A stretch of DNA of 64,000 bases from JAEXOD01 sp963663265 (GCA_963663265.2 CAXXXM010000002.1:682001-746000); one strand, 5' to 3'. Counted from the first letter of the stretch, positions 9,464 through 18,254 are shown. Numbers and translations: made by a program. The notes: generated by a model from the sequence alone, not told the origin.

Positions 9464-10819
9464 TTATAAACTTATTATATCATTATAAATAATAAATACC
9501 ATTAATAACATTAATATTACAAAACCAACATTTTGAATTCCAATTTTAATTTTAATTGGTAATTCACGTTTCATTATACCTTCAATTAAAATAATTACAA
9601 AATGCCCACCATCCAACACAGGGAAAGGCAGAATATTTAAGATAGCAAGACTTAAACTTAGAGCAGCTAAAAATTGTAAAAAGGATACAATACCGGATTC
9701 AGCAGATTTTGCTGCAAACTGAGCAATTTTAAGCGGTCCACCAAAAACCTGATTAAATTGTATATTGCCAACAATTACATTTTTAAACATCATATAAGTT
9801 AAGCCGGTATACTGAACAACATTTTCAAAGCTTAAACCGAGAGCCGCAAAGAAACTATAATTCTTAAACTCAATTGGTCCATCATAAATATCACTAATTC
9901 CAATACCTATTTTTCCTTGTGCACTTGTAGTAGCACTCACTAAAATTGTATCTTTATCACGCAGCAGCTTAATAGGCAATTTCTCATTTTTTGAAGAAGA
10001 AATTAAGCTGATTACTTGCTGGCTATTTTGAATTGGTAAATCATTAATAGTTAAGATAATATCACTTTGTTTAATTTTAGCTTCCATAGCGGGAGAATTT
10101 TTCATCACTTCTGTAATTATTGGGCGTGTTGAACTTAGAGGAAGGAAAAAATTACTCTTAGAAGTCTTTTTTATTTTTGAATGACTAACATGAACAATTT
10201 GTTTTTCGCTATTTCTCAAAACTTCAACTTTTAAATTTTTACCAATATTATCTAAAAGCAACCCATTTATCACTTCTTCCCAATTAGTTACTTTTTTACC
10301 ATTAACAGATAAAATTTTATCGTCGGTTTGAAAACCAACTTCTTTGGCAATAGTTTCGTTTTCAACAATTCCAATTTTCGTTGTATTAATTACTTGTTTT
10401 CCACGGAAGAAGTTAATCCCCCAAAAAATCAATATCGCTAAAATTAAATTCATTAAAACACCGGCAGTAATAACAAACAACTTGCGAGGCGTTGATTTAC
10501 TTCTAAACTCATAAGGTTGTGGTTCAGACTCTGCAAATTTATTATCAAAACTTTCGTCAATCATCCCTGCAATTTTCACATATCCACCAAGTGGTAAAAG
10601 ACATAATCTATAATCAGTATGATCTCCGCCATCGTAATCTTTTGGAAGTTCACCAATAGTAAACCCTATTACTTTATTCCATCCAAATAACCTTTTTCCA
10701 AAACCTATTGCAAATACTTCTGCTCTCATGCCCGACATCTTTGCAGCAATAAAGTGTCCAAATTCGTGTACGAATACTAAAATGGCAATAGTTATTATAA
10801 AATAAATAATATATTCCAT
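9464..10819 (-). CDS. rseP: RseP-type site-2 zinc metalloprotease
   Basis: 451 residues. The first membrane helix carries the zinc motif HEFGH (residues 18-22, FVHEFGHFIAAKMSG). A second conserved segment near the C-terminus (NILPFPVLDGGH) supplies the third ligand Asp. Two PDZ-like domains lie between the membrane segments (about 150-225 and 235-310). Site-2 proteases cut membrane-bound anti-sigma factors or signal peptides within the bilayer. The gene is 14 bases downstream of dxr, the same order (dxr then rseP) seen in many bacteria. Its substrate is not encoded nearby. About 4 membrane segments are visible. Confidence 0.96.
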   Translation of the reverse strand: MEYIIYFIITIAILVFVHEFGHFIAAKMSGMRAEVFAIGFGKRLFGWNKVIGFTIGELPKDYDGGDHTDYRLCLLPLGGYVKIAGMIDESFDNKFAESEPQPYEFRSKSTPRKLFVITAGVLMNLILAILIFWGINFFRGKQVINTTKIGIVENETIAKEVGFQTDDKILSVNGKKVTNWEEVINGLLLDNIGKNLKVEVLRNSEKQIVHVSHSKIKKTSKSNFFLPLSSTRPIITEVMKNSPAMEAKIKQSDIILTINDLPIQNSQQVISLISSSKNEKLPIKLLRDKDTILVSATTSAQGKIGIGISDIYDGPIEFKNYSFFAALGLSFENVVQYTGLTYMMFKNVIVGNIQFNQVFGGPLKIAQFAAKSAESGIVSFLQFLAALSLSLAILNILPFPVLDGGHFVIILIEGIMKRELPIKIKIGIQNVGFVILMLLMVFIIYNDIISL

Positions 10820-10833
10820 TAATCTATTTACTC

Positions 10834-11979
10834 CTAATTATATTTTCCTATTAAATAATTTCTTGTTTTAAAATCAATCTCAAAAATTGTCCCTAATTCA
10901 GGTTTAGTATGATTTTCAATTTTATTTAGTGCATCTTCAATCAATTCCGGAATATCTAAAAACTTAATCTTTCCGTCTAAATATTTATTAACCGCTACTT
11001 CATTTGCAGCATTTAGTATACAAGCAGAATTTCCACCTTGTTCCAAAACATCATAAGCTAACTTTAGACATTTGTTTTTATGCAAGTCAGGTTCAAAAAA
11101 AGTTAAATTACTAATTTTAACAAAATTTGTTTGAACAAAATTGCTTTCAAATCTATCTGGATACGATAAAGCATACTGAATTGGTATTTTCATATCCGGC
11201 GTACTTAATTGAGCTTTTATAGCTCCATCAACATATTCAACCATTGAATGAATTATTGATTGAGGATGAATAACAACTTCCAATTTATTTGTTGGTAAAT
11301 TAAATAACCAATAAGCTTCAATTACTTCTAATCCTTTGTTCATCATTGTTGCAGAATCAATAGTAATCTTGTTCCCCATTCTCCAATTTGGATGATTTAA
11401 TGCTTGTTCAAGAGTAACATTAGCAAGTTCTTCTTTTGTTTTATGCAAAAAAGGACCACCTGAAGCAGTAAGAATTATCTTCCTTACATTTTTTTTGTTC
11501 TCACCTACTAAACATTGAAATATTGCACTATGTTCAGAATCAACAGGAATAATTTCAGATTTGTATTTTTTACATAAATCAATAACTAACTCACCGGCTG
11601 CAACTAAGGTCTCTTTATTAGCTAATGCAATGCGTTTTCCCCTTTTAATTGCCTCTACAGTTGGAGCTAAACCTGCAAACCCAACTAATGACGAAATTAT
11701 TATGTCATAATCAGCTTCTTTAGCCGCATCAATTAAACCTTGATGTCCGGTTAATAATTTTGAGTTCCCCAAATCATATTTATTAATCTTCTTTGCCGCT
11801 GTTTCATCCCTAACAACAACGTATTTAGGGGCAAATTCTTTTATTTGTTCAATTAATAAGTCAATATTAGTATTTGTGGTTAAAGCCTCAACTTCAAACT
11901 GCGTTCTAAACTCTCTTATAACATTTAAGGAGTTTACGCCTATCGAGCCTGTAGAACCTAAGATAATGACTTTTTTCAT
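10834..11979 (-). CDS. dxr: 1-deoxy-D-xylulose 5-phosphate reductoisomerase
   Basis: 381 residues. NADPH-binding opening ILGSTGSIGVNSLNVI, the GKRIALANKETLVAAGELV segment, PVDSEHSAIFQCL (metal and substrate binding Asp and Glu), TASGGPF, and HPNWRMGNKITIDSATMMNKGLE, all hallmarks of Dxr. It makes 2-C-methyl-D-erythritol 4-phosphate in the non-mevalonate isoprenoid pathway. First gene of a six-gene minus-strand unit (dxr, rseP, uvrB, DUF4159, DUF4175-like, small secreted protein). A strong hairpin at 12005-12040 separates it from the gene upstream. Confidence 0.98.
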   Translation of the reverse strand: MKKVIILGSTGSIGVNSLNVIREFRTQFEVEALTTNTNIDLLIEQIKEFAPKYVVVRDETAAKKINKYDLGNSKLLTGHQGLIDAAKEADYDIIISSLVGFAGLAPTVEAIKRGKRIALANKETLVAAGELVIDLCKKYKSEIIPVDSEHSAIFQCLVGENKKNVRKIILTASGGPFLHKTKEELANVTLEQALNHPNWRMGNKITIDSATMMNKGLEVIEAYWLFNLPTNKLEVVIHPQSIIHSMVEYVDGAIKAQLSTPDMKIPIQYALSYPDRFESNFVQTNFVKISNLTFFEPDLHKNKCLKLAYDVLEQGGNSACILNAANEVAVNKYLDGKIKFLDIPELIEDALNKIENHTKPELGTIFEIDFKTRNYLIGKYN

Positions 11980-12004
11980 GATAATTTGTAATTACGATAA
12001 AAAT

Positions 12005-12040
12005 AAATAATTAACCTATAAGTTAATTATTTTTTTTGTT
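12005..12040. terminator. AT-rich hairpin terminator between the Cys-cluster gene and dxr
   Basis: Arms AAATAATTAAC (12005-12015) and GTTAATTATTT (12022-12032) pair perfectly around a 6-base loop. T-rich sequence flanks it on both strands. For transcription on the minus strand it lies after the gene ending at 12140 and before dxr. Confidence 0.6.
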
Positions 12041-12139
12041 AAATATTAATAAAACGCCAACTTTACAAAAAAAATCAGCAAAAAAATCTTTGAGTTTTTT
12101 ATTATTCCCCAGACGATGGTATTAATATCCAAGAATAGC

Positions 12140-12856
12140 TTAATTTTCGTTTAAGTATTCCTTAAAATACAACTTAAAATTGCTTAAATCTTTTTCTTCA
12201 ATACTGAATGTAACAAAATCCGCAAAATTATTTAATACAACTACTGCATTTATGCTTGCATCTTTGGCTTCTAAATCTGCTATTCTTGAAGCGACATTCT
12301 GATTTAATATTTTAATATTATCATACATTTCTTGTAATTCCGTTAACTCCCAATCAGGTTCTTTGCCAACTGTTTTTCGCATAAACTGTGCAATCAAAAA
12401 CATCGAAAACACTTTAAACTCAGTTTCTTCGAGTGAAGCAAAAGGAAGATGAAATCTAACAAGTGGTTTTAATTTACTCATAATGGGGCAGCCGCTTGTT
12501 GGCATTAATATTCCAATTAAGCTGCTAACACCACTCTGGATATCAGTATTTTTAAAGTAGCCTCTTTCATTTGTCGATACTTCAATTCTAACTTTTTCAT
12601 AAGATGGCACATTATTAAATTCAGATATGATATCAACTAAGTTAATAGCAACGGGACAATATTCATTTGTAAAAGAATTTAACGGGCAATGTGGACACTT
12701 AAAGTGACTTAACTTTGTCCACTCCGGATAGTTTTCTTCTTTATCCTTAATTAAACCCATTGTATTTGAGTCAAGTTTAAGAGTAAATTCTTTTTCTTTC
12801 CCATCAGAAAAAATGAACTTATACTTAAAGATTAAAATTTCATCATTTGCAAACAT
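12140..12856 (-). CDS. Conserved-looking cytoplasmic protein with a cysteine cluster
   Basis: 238 residues, no signal peptide or membrane segment. The N-terminal half is beta-rich (FKYKFIFSDGKEKEFTLKLD). Cys54, Cys57 and Cys67 lie in FKCPHCPLNSFTNEYCPVA and a fourth, Cys123, in MPTSGCPIMSKLKPLVRFHLP. That spacing suggests a metal or iron-sulfur site, but this is inference. The C-terminal half is helical. I do not recognise a named family. It is 75 bases downstream of the DMT transporter gene on the same strand and may share its transcript. Confidence 0.75.
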   Translation of the reverse strand: MFANDEILIFKYKFIFSDGKEKEFTLKLDSNTMGLIKDKEENYPEWTKLSHFKCPHCPLNSFTNEYCPVAINLVDIISEFNNVPSYEKVRIEVSTNERGYFKNTDIQSGVSSLIGILMPTSGCPIMSKLKPLVRFHLPFASLEETEFKVFSMFLIAQFMRKTVGKEPDWELTELQEMYDNIKILNQNVASRIADLEAKDASINAVVVLNNFADFVTFSIEEKDLSNFKLYFKEYLNEN

Positions 12857-12931
12857 ATTTTAGCTTTATCACAATTATTATAGTCTGATTATTGCAATAT
12901 AATTAATAAATTAAAAATTACAACAAATGAA

Positions 12932-13822
12932 TTAGATTTTTTTCGTTTTAAGTTGTACTAATACTGCACCTAATGAGACAATTATCATACCAACAACTTT
13001 TTTGATAGTTAAGGGCTCATTTAAGAACAATAAAGCTAAAACTGCAATTTGTACAAGCATTGTACCGTTAATAATACTCGATTCAATTGCACTTAAATGT
13101 TTTAATGTATAGTTCCAAATTGTAAAAGCAAAAGCAGTATTAACAACTGCCAACCAAAGTAAAAAGAGTACGTTTGTAAAACTTATTGAATTAATGGTAA
13201 AAAAACTAAATCCAAAAATTAACATCAAAAACGAGCCTATCCCCATACTTATTACAGTTACCAATACTGGAGATATATGCCCTCGTTTGTTAATTGTACG
13301 CCCTAAAACAGAGGAAATTGAATTAAATATTGTCCCTAAAATCATCACCCCTATCCCCAATATTTCTTTACTGCTTATTTCAATTGGCAAAAAATATACA
13401 CATACACCAATTACAAAAAAGGATATACCAATCCATTGAAGTTTGGTTGGCTTTTCATTTAAAAACGTAAATCCAAAACCTACAACAAACAAAGGAGTAA
13501 AATTTAAAACTAAACTTACAAGAACAGCAGGTAATAAGGATAAGCCTAAAAACTGAGTGCCTTGAGTTAGCGAGTAAAACACTACTCCAAGAGCAACTAA
13601 TTCAAACCAGTCCTTCTTTGTTAAGTTTTTTATTTGTTTTATATGTTTTTTTTGAAATGCCAATGGAAGTAAAAACAAAAAGGCTATTGAATACCTTAAT
13701 GCAGCATATATTATTGGTGGTATTTCTGCCAAACCAATTTTAATAATTATAAATGATGTTGACCATAAAAATGTAACTAATAAAGCTAATAGTATCGAAA
13801 TAACTTTTTTGTTTTTTAGCAT
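12932..13822 (-). CDS. EamA-family (DMT superfamily) transporter
   Basis: 296 residues, about ten hydrophobic helices arranged as two EamA repeats. The first repeat begins ILLALLVTFLWSTSFIIIKIGL and contains the typical PPIIYAALRYSIAFLFLLPLAF. The second begins near IGVMILGTIFNSISSVLGR. The last helix is followed by a basic tail KTKK. EamA proteins export metabolites or amino acids. The gene begins 6 bases after the stop of nagA, so co-transcription is likely, and a role in export or uptake of an amino-sugar-related compound is possible but unproven. Confidence 0.9.
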   Translation of the reverse strand: MLKNKKVISILLALLVTFLWSTSFIIIKIGLAEIPPIIYAALRYSIAFLFLLPLAFQKKHIKQIKNLTKKDWFELVALGVVFYSLTQGTQFLGLSLLPAVLVSLVLNFTPLFVVGFGFTFLNEKPTKLQWIGISFFVIGVCVYFLPIEISSKEILGIGVMILGTIFNSISSVLGRTINKRGHISPVLVTVISMGIGSFLMLIFGFSFFTINSISFTNVLFLLWLAVVNTAFAFTIWNYTLKHLSAIESSIINGTMLVQIAVLALLFLNEPLTIKKVVGMIIVSLGAVLVQLKTKKI

Positions 13823-13828
13823 AAATTT

Positions 13829-14977
13829 TTATATAACGTTATATAATATTTTACCATTTATTATTGTACACTTGTTATCAAAATTTTCATCAAACAAAAT
13901 TACATCTGCATCTTTACCAACTTTTATACTCCCCTTTCTATTTTCAATATTCAGCAATTTCGCTGGATTAATTGTAACAGAGTTTATCCCTTCTTCCAAA
14001 GAACAGCCCGTAAAGTCAATAAACTTTTTTATTACTTTTAATAAAGGAGTAGTTGAACCAATAAGAGTTCCATCAATATAACGAGCTGCTCCATCTTTTG
14101 ATACATAAGGTCTTCCATTAAATATATATTCCCCATCAGGCAATCCCATTGCTTGAACTCCGTCAGTAATGCAGATACAATTTTCAATTCCAATTGAGTT
14201 ATATTTAAATTTTACAATGTGTCCATCCAAATGGTGCCCATCACTTATAACTTGACAGGTAATATTTCTGTTTTCTATTATAGCTATTATTGGACCGGGA
14301 TTTCTATGGTTAATTGGGTTCATTGCATTAAAAAAATGAGTAACATGATTTATACCTGCTTTAATACCTTCAATAGTTTCATCATAATTAGCAGCAGAAT
14401 GTGCAAATGAGGGAATAATTCCTATTGCTTTTAAGTGCTTTATAACTTCCAAATTACCGGGCAGCTCTGGAGCAATAGTCATCATTTTTAAAGATTCACC
14501 CGTTTTTTCTAATATCTCTTTTAATTTTCCAGGCGATGAATGATAAATAGAACTTTCACTTATTCCTCCTTTTTTTTGAACATTTATAAAAGGACCTTCC
14601 AAGTGCGTTCCTAAAATATAAGCCCCATCAATAAATTTATTATAGTATTTATTTACCAATGATAAATGGTCATTATTAATTAATGGCTTAACAAATGTAG
14701 TTGCTAAAAATCCCGTAACACCTATTTTAGCTAATGCTTTTGACATTCCTAAAATTGCTTCATCAGTATTATCAACAACATCATAACCACCGGCACCTTG
14801 AATATGAACATCAATTAATCCAGGCGATAATATTAATCCATTTGCATTTAATATTTCGCCATCATAATTTTCAACATTCCCTATGGCAGCAATTTTTGAA
14901 TCTTTTATTTCAACATCTAATAATGTGTTTAAATTATTGAAGGGTCGACAGCTTTTAATTAACAAAGAATTTTTCAT
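13829..14977 (-). CDS. nagA: N-acetylglucosamine-6-phosphate deacetylase
   Basis: 382 residues. Amidohydrolase barrel with LILSPGLIDVHIQGAGGYDVVD, the metal-ligand glutamate in LGTHLEGPFI, histidines in PSFAHSAANYDE and NHVTHFFNAMNPINHRNPG, and the catalytic Asp in CICITDGVQAMG. The enzyme removes acetate from GlcNAc-6-phosphate in peptidoglycan or chitin recycling. The HIQ segment is intermediate between the two-metal HxH form and the one-metal QxN form. Neighbour downstream is a DMT transporter at 6 bases. No nagB or sugar uptake system is visible here. Confidence 0.95.
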   Translation of the reverse strand: MKNSLLIKSCRPFNNLNTLLDVEIKDSKIAAIGNVENYDGEILNANGLILSPGLIDVHIQGAGGYDVVDNTDEAILGMSKALAKIGVTGFLATTFVKPLINNDHLSLVNKYYNKFIDGAYILGTHLEGPFINVQKKGGISESSIYHSSPGKLKEILEKTGESLKMMTIAPELPGNLEVIKHLKAIGIIPSFAHSAANYDETIEGIKAGINHVTHFFNAMNPINHRNPGPIIAIIENRNITCQVISDGHHLDGHIVKFKYNSIGIENCICITDGVQAMGLPDGEYIFNGRPYVSKDGAARYIDGTLIGSTTPLLKVIKKFIDFTGCSLEEGINSVTINPAKLLNIENRKGSIKVGKDADVILFDENFDNKCTIINGKILYNVI

Positions 14978-15051
14978 ATATATTTTTATTATTTATTATT
15001 AAAATAAGTCTTCCTCAAAATAGTATCAAGAATTAAGTTTCAGGTTTCATT

Positions 15052-15092
15052 TTTCAAGGGCTAATCCCAACAATCCCTTAAATCCCTTGAAA
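15052..15092. repeat. Inverted repeat TTTCAAGGG / CCCTTGAAA
   Basis: Nine-base arms at 15052-15060 and 15084-15092. The interval contains repeated AATCCC words. Confidence 0.6.
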
Positions 15093-15102
15093 CCGATTTG
15101 GA

Positions 15103-15210
15103 GCGTCATGTTCGGGATGTTTCAGAATTCAGTAAACCCAATCTCAGGCGTCATCGGTCGTGGTTGTTTCAAAATTCAACAAACCAAATCTCGGGCGTCA
15201 TGGTCTCACC
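15103..15210. repeat. Degenerate 45-47-base direct repeats beginning GCGTCAT
   Basis: Copies start at 15103, 15148 and 15195 (the last one partial). Each copy carries GCGTCATsG, a TGTTTCArAATTCArnAAACC stretch and AATCTCrG. A 25-base part (15137-15161) recurs inverted at 15342-15366 with one mismatch. Confidence 0.7.
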
Positions 15211-15263
15211 ATAACCGAAGAATTTACTGTAAAAATAGCGGCGTTTTTGATAAAAGTTTGTGT

Positions 15264-15366
15264 CACGGTTCAGACCGTGGATGTTTCATAATTGGGTATT
15301 GTTATCCACGGCATATTATATATATATTATTGCGTCACGGTACGACCGATGACGCCCGAGATTGGG
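15264..15366. repeat. Cluster of hairpins including an inverted copy of the GCGTCAT repeat
   Basis: CACGGT/ACCGTG (15264-15279), CCGTGGAT/ATCCACGG (15275-15282 with 15304-15311), and GCGTCACGGT/ACCG-a-TGACGC (15332-15355), the last with a 10-pair stem and one bulged A. The 15342-15366 part is the reverse complement of 15137-15161 except at one base. Confidence 0.7.
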
Positions 15367-15437
15367 GATTTTCAAGTTTTGCAACAATCTCGACCATGAC
15401 CGCCAAGGATACATTCCCCAATATTGGAACACCTTCA

Positions 15438-15505
15438 TCACTTGTCACTTTCTTTTCGTCACTTGTCACTCCGTCACTGGTCACTTTCTTTTCCCAGTCT
15501 CCAGT
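15438..15505. repeat. Short tandem GTCACTTGTCACT-type minisatellite
   Basis: GTCACTTGTCACT and GTCACTGGTCACTTTCTTTTC words are repeated about three times, followed by CCCAGTCTCCAGTCCCAG. It lies about 130 bases upstream of the aspS start. Confidence 0.7.
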
Positions 15506-15634
15506 CCCAGCAAAAAATGCATAATTATTAACAAATATGAATAAACTAAAAAATACCAATTATATACATTGTGTAAAAGTTAATATTTGCGTATTTTACA
15601 GGCTAATTTTAAAATTATTGGAACAAAAATCAAA

Positions 15635-17401
15635 ATGAAATTCAAGAAGAGAACCCACACTTGTGGTGAGTTACGCGAAGCAAACATTGGAGATAGCGTA
15701 GTACTTAACGGTTGGGTAGACAACCGTAGAGATTTAGGAGGCGTAATATTTATTGATTTACGCGATCGGTATGGCATCACTCAAATAGTATTTGAGCCTA
15801 CTTTTAATCCTACCGCTCATGAAAATGGGAAAGATTTAAGATCTGAATTTGTTGTTTCTATTGAAGGCAAAGTAAGAAAAAGACCTGAAGGAACAGAAAA
15901 CCCAACATTACAGACCGGTAATATTGATGTAATGGTTGAAAATATTATAGTACTTAATAATGCTGCAAATCCACCTTTTCAAATTAAAGATGATATTGAC
16001 GTTAACGAAGACCTAAGATTAAAATATAGATATTTAGATTTGAGAAGAAGTAAACTTCAAAAAAACCTACTTATGCGTCATAAAGTTTGCCAAATTGCTC
16101 GAAATTATCTTGATAACAATTCATTTTTAGAAGTTGAAACTCCTATTTTAATGAAAAGCACTCCTGAAGGAGCAAGAGATTTTCTTGTACCAAGCAGAAT
16201 GCACAAAGGGAAATTTTATGCTCTTCCACAGTCACCTCAACAATATAAACAATTATTGATGGTTTCGGGATTAGATAGATATTTCCAAATAGTAAAATGT
16301 TTCCGTGATGAAGATTTACGTGCCGATAGACAACCTGAATTTACTCAAATAGATATAGAAATGTCTTTTGTTGATACTGAAGATATTTTTGAACTGGTTG
16401 AAGGTTTAATGAAACGTTTTTATAAAGAAATTAAAAACTATGATTTACCTCTTCCTTTAAAAAGATTGTCATACGCCGAAGCGATGGAAAAATATGGCAG
16501 CGATAAACCGAACTTAAAATTTGGATTGGAAATGGTTACTTTAAATTCTGTTTTTGAAAAGTCAGAGTTCAGAGTTTTCCATGAAGCTTTAGAAAATAAC
16601 GGAATTATTACTTCTTTATTAGCTTCCGGCTGTGGTGAGTATACACGTAATCAATTAGACGTTTTAACTGATTTTGTTAAAAAATTAGGTGCCGGCGGAT
16701 TAATTTGGATGCGTGTTAAAGAAGATGGTCTTGAAGCTCCAATTGCCAAATTCTTAACTGAAGAAGAAAAACAAGGCATTATTAATAGTTTAAATGCAAA
16801 AGTTGGCGATTTAGTATTCATTTTATCCGGGCCAAAAACAAAAACTTTAAACATTATGGGTCAATTACGTTTAGAAATGGCTAAACGTATGAATATAATA
16901 CCTAATGATGATATTCCTGCATTATTGTGGGTTACTGAATTTCCATTATTTGAGTGGGATGAAGAAACAAAGCGTTATTATGCAATGCACCATCCTTTTA
17001 CATCCCCTGTTTTGGATGATGTAAAAAATATGGAGTCAGCCCCTGATAAAGTAAGAGCAAGAGCTTACGATTTGGTTTTAGACGGAAACGAAATTGCCGG
17101 CGGAAGTATTCGTATTCACAATGCGGATTTACAAAAAACAATGTTTAAAGCTCTTGGTATTCAAGAAGAAGAAGCCGAAGAGAAATTCGGACAATTATTA
17201 AATGCTTTCAAATTCGGAGCTCCTCCTCATGGTGGAATTGCTTTTGGATTAGACCGTTTAGTAATGTTGTTTGCTAAAGAAGCTTCAATACGTGACGTTA
17301 TGGCTTTTCCAAAAACTTCAAGCGGTGCTTCATTGATGGACGACTGCCCTTCAACGGTTGACGAACATCAATTACGTGAACTTCATATTAAATTAAGATA
17401 G
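15635..17401 (+). CDS. aspS: Aspartyl-tRNA synthetase
   Basis: 588 residues from ATG 15635. A TTG start at 15587 would add 16 poorly fitting residues, so it is not used. OB-fold anticodon domain at the N-terminus (RTHTCGELREANIGDSVVLNGWVDNRRDLGG), then class II core: motif 1 around FLEVETPILMKSTPEGARDFLVP, motif 2 FRDEDLRADRQPEFTQID, the bacterial insertion (GAD) domain, and motif 3 GIAFGLDRLVMLF near the C-terminus. Bacterial-length enzyme that charges tRNA-Asp in the cytoplasm; discrimination of tRNA-Asn cannot be judged. It stands alone, followed by a terminator. Confidence 0.98.
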   Translation: MKFKKRTHTCGELREANIGDSVVLNGWVDNRRDLGGVIFIDLRDRYGITQIVFEPTFNPTAHENGKDLRSEFVVSIEGKVRKRPEGTENPTLQTGNIDVMVENIIVLNNAANPPFQIKDDIDVNEDLRLKYRYLDLRRSKLQKNLLMRHKVCQIARNYLDNNSFLEVETPILMKSTPEGARDFLVPSRMHKGKFYALPQSPQQYKQLLMVSGLDRYFQIVKCFRDEDLRADRQPEFTQIDIEMSFVDTEDIFELVEGLMKRFYKEIKNYDLPLPLKRLSYAEAMEKYGSDKPNLKFGLEMVTLNSVFEKSEFRVFHEALENNGIITSLLASGCGEYTRNQLDVLTDFVKKLGAGGLIWMRVKEDGLEAPIAKFLTEEEKQGIINSLNAKVGDLVFILSGPKTKTLNIMGQLRLEMAKRMNIIPNDDIPALLWVTEFPLFEWDEETKRYYAMHHPFTSPVLDDVKNMESAPDKVRARAYDLVLDGNEIAGGSIRIHNADLQKTMFKALGIQEEEAEEKFGQLLNAFKFGAPPHGGIAFGLDRLVMLFAKEASIRDVMAFPKTSSGASLMDDCPSTVDEHQLRELHIKLR

Positions 17402-17409
17402 ATATTTTA

Positions 17410-17441
17410 AGCAGGGTAGAATCATTGCCCTGCTAATTTTT
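17410..17441 (+). terminator. Terminator of aspS
   Basis: Arms AGCAGGG (17410-17416) and CCCTGCT (17428-17434), then AATTTTT. The T-rich end overlaps a perfect palindrome, AATTTTTACATGTAAAAATT (17435-17454). Confidence 0.8.
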
Positions 17442-17764
17442 ACATGTAAAAATTACCTTCTTTTACAAAAAAAACCTATTGTCTCCTTTTTTAGTAAAAT
17501 TTTGGTTTACTATTCCACTCAATAAATTAAACATATTCGGATTTTTTTGTTAATAAATAGCCTTGTAATGTAGTGTAACTTTTTTTATTTATTAATAGTG
17601 CTAATCCAATATACAAGTTAGATTTATCTAAAAACGCCGCAAAACAACCACTTAAGAGCTTATATTTTAATAAGTTAACTTCATAGCACTTGTTTTATGT
17701 AATTTCAGAGCAACACACTCTTTCAATCATAAACCCCCCATTTATTTAATTTGACTAATCCATT

Positions 17765-17853
17765 TTACTTAAACAATACTAAAAAATAAAATTAAATAAT
17801 ACCATGTTAATCTGTTGGTTCGATATTTGTTTAAGATTAACATGTTTAAGTAA
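17765..17853. repeat. Large interrupted inverted repeat upstream of the first pilin gene
   Basis: Right arm AGATTAACATGTTTAAGTAA (17834-17853) is continuous. Its reverse complement occurs on the left as TTACTTAAAC (17765-17774) and CATGTTAATCT (17803-17813), split by 28 bases. The arms end 11 bases before the GTG start at 17865. It could be an operator pair or a folded 5' leader. Confidence 0.65.
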
Positions 17854-17864
17854 CAGAGATCAAA

Positions 17865-18254
17865 GTGGGACAACAACAGCTTTTATTGGTAATCTTAGGT
17901 GTTATAATTGTAGGAGTAGCAATAACCATTGGAATAACAATGTTTAGCTCTCATGCAATAGAAACAAAAAGAGACAATCTAATAAATGACTGCATGAATC
18001 TTTCGGGTTTAGCCCAGCAATACTATTCACGCCCAACAGCAATGGGAGGTGGTGGAAGAAGTTTTGCAGGATGGGCTATTCCAAATGAACTTGTTACAAA
18101 CGCTAATGGAAGATTTGAAATTACAAATAATTCCAGCCCATTAAATTTTGTTGAAGTTACAGCAATAGGAAATGATGAAGTTACAGCTGGTGATTCTGTA
18201 TCTGTAAAGGTAAAAATAATGCCTCGTTCATTCCAAATCACCATAATTCATTAA
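17865..18254 (+). CDS. Type IV pilin-like protein with minimal leader (minor pilin)
   Basis: 129 residues from a GTG start with no good ribosome binding site. The first residues, MGQQQLLLVILGVIIVGVAITIGI, form one uninterrupted hydrophobic helix, with a Gly-Gln junction at residues 2-3 that looks like a prepilin peptidase site with a two-residue leader. The usual Glu at position 5 of the mature protein is absent. The rest (QQYYSRPTAMGGGGRSFAGWAIP, then a beta-rich tail) matches the second pilin at 18440. No cysteines. Weak start signals and partial divergence suggest a minor pilin or a decaying duplicate of the major one. The pilin reading is by analogy with the following pilC-pilB-pilT genes. 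Confidence 0.78.
   Translation: MGQQQLLLVILGVIIVGVAITIGITMFSSHAIETKRDNLINDCMNLSGLAQQYYSRPTAMGGGGRSFAGWAIPNELVTNANGRFEITNNSSPLNFVEVTAIGNDEVTAGDSVSVKVKIMPRSFQITIIH

Larger units (their letters stand above)
14978..15634. other. Divergent nagA-aspS spacer, dense in repeats and hairpins
   Basis: About 650 bases with no credible gene. It carries noticeably more G and C than its surroundings between 15100 and 15420. Contents are given as separate repeat entries. A 74-codon minus frame at 15335-15559 consists of reading through these repeats and is not called. Confidence 0.7.
17402..17864. other. Spacer between aspS and the pilin locus
   Basis: Holds the aspS terminator, a 20-base-plus perfect palindrome (17435-17454) and the interrupted inverted repeat at 17765-17853. 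No gene is seen. Confidence 0.6.

Noticed and set aside
15103..15210. Possible CRISPR array (three repeats of similar length)
   Set aside because: Repeats are degenerate and directly adjacent, with no unique spacers and no cas genes in the window.
15335..15559. 74-codon minus-strand frame with VTSDEKKVTSD repeats
   Set aside because: It is a read-through of the GTCACTT minisatellite and neighbouring hairpins. No SD, no homologous-looking domain, and the repeat explains the protein pattern.
15587..15634. TTG start of aspS 16 codons upstream
   Set aside because: The extra residues do not fit the family N-terminus; ATG 15635 starts directly before the OB-fold.
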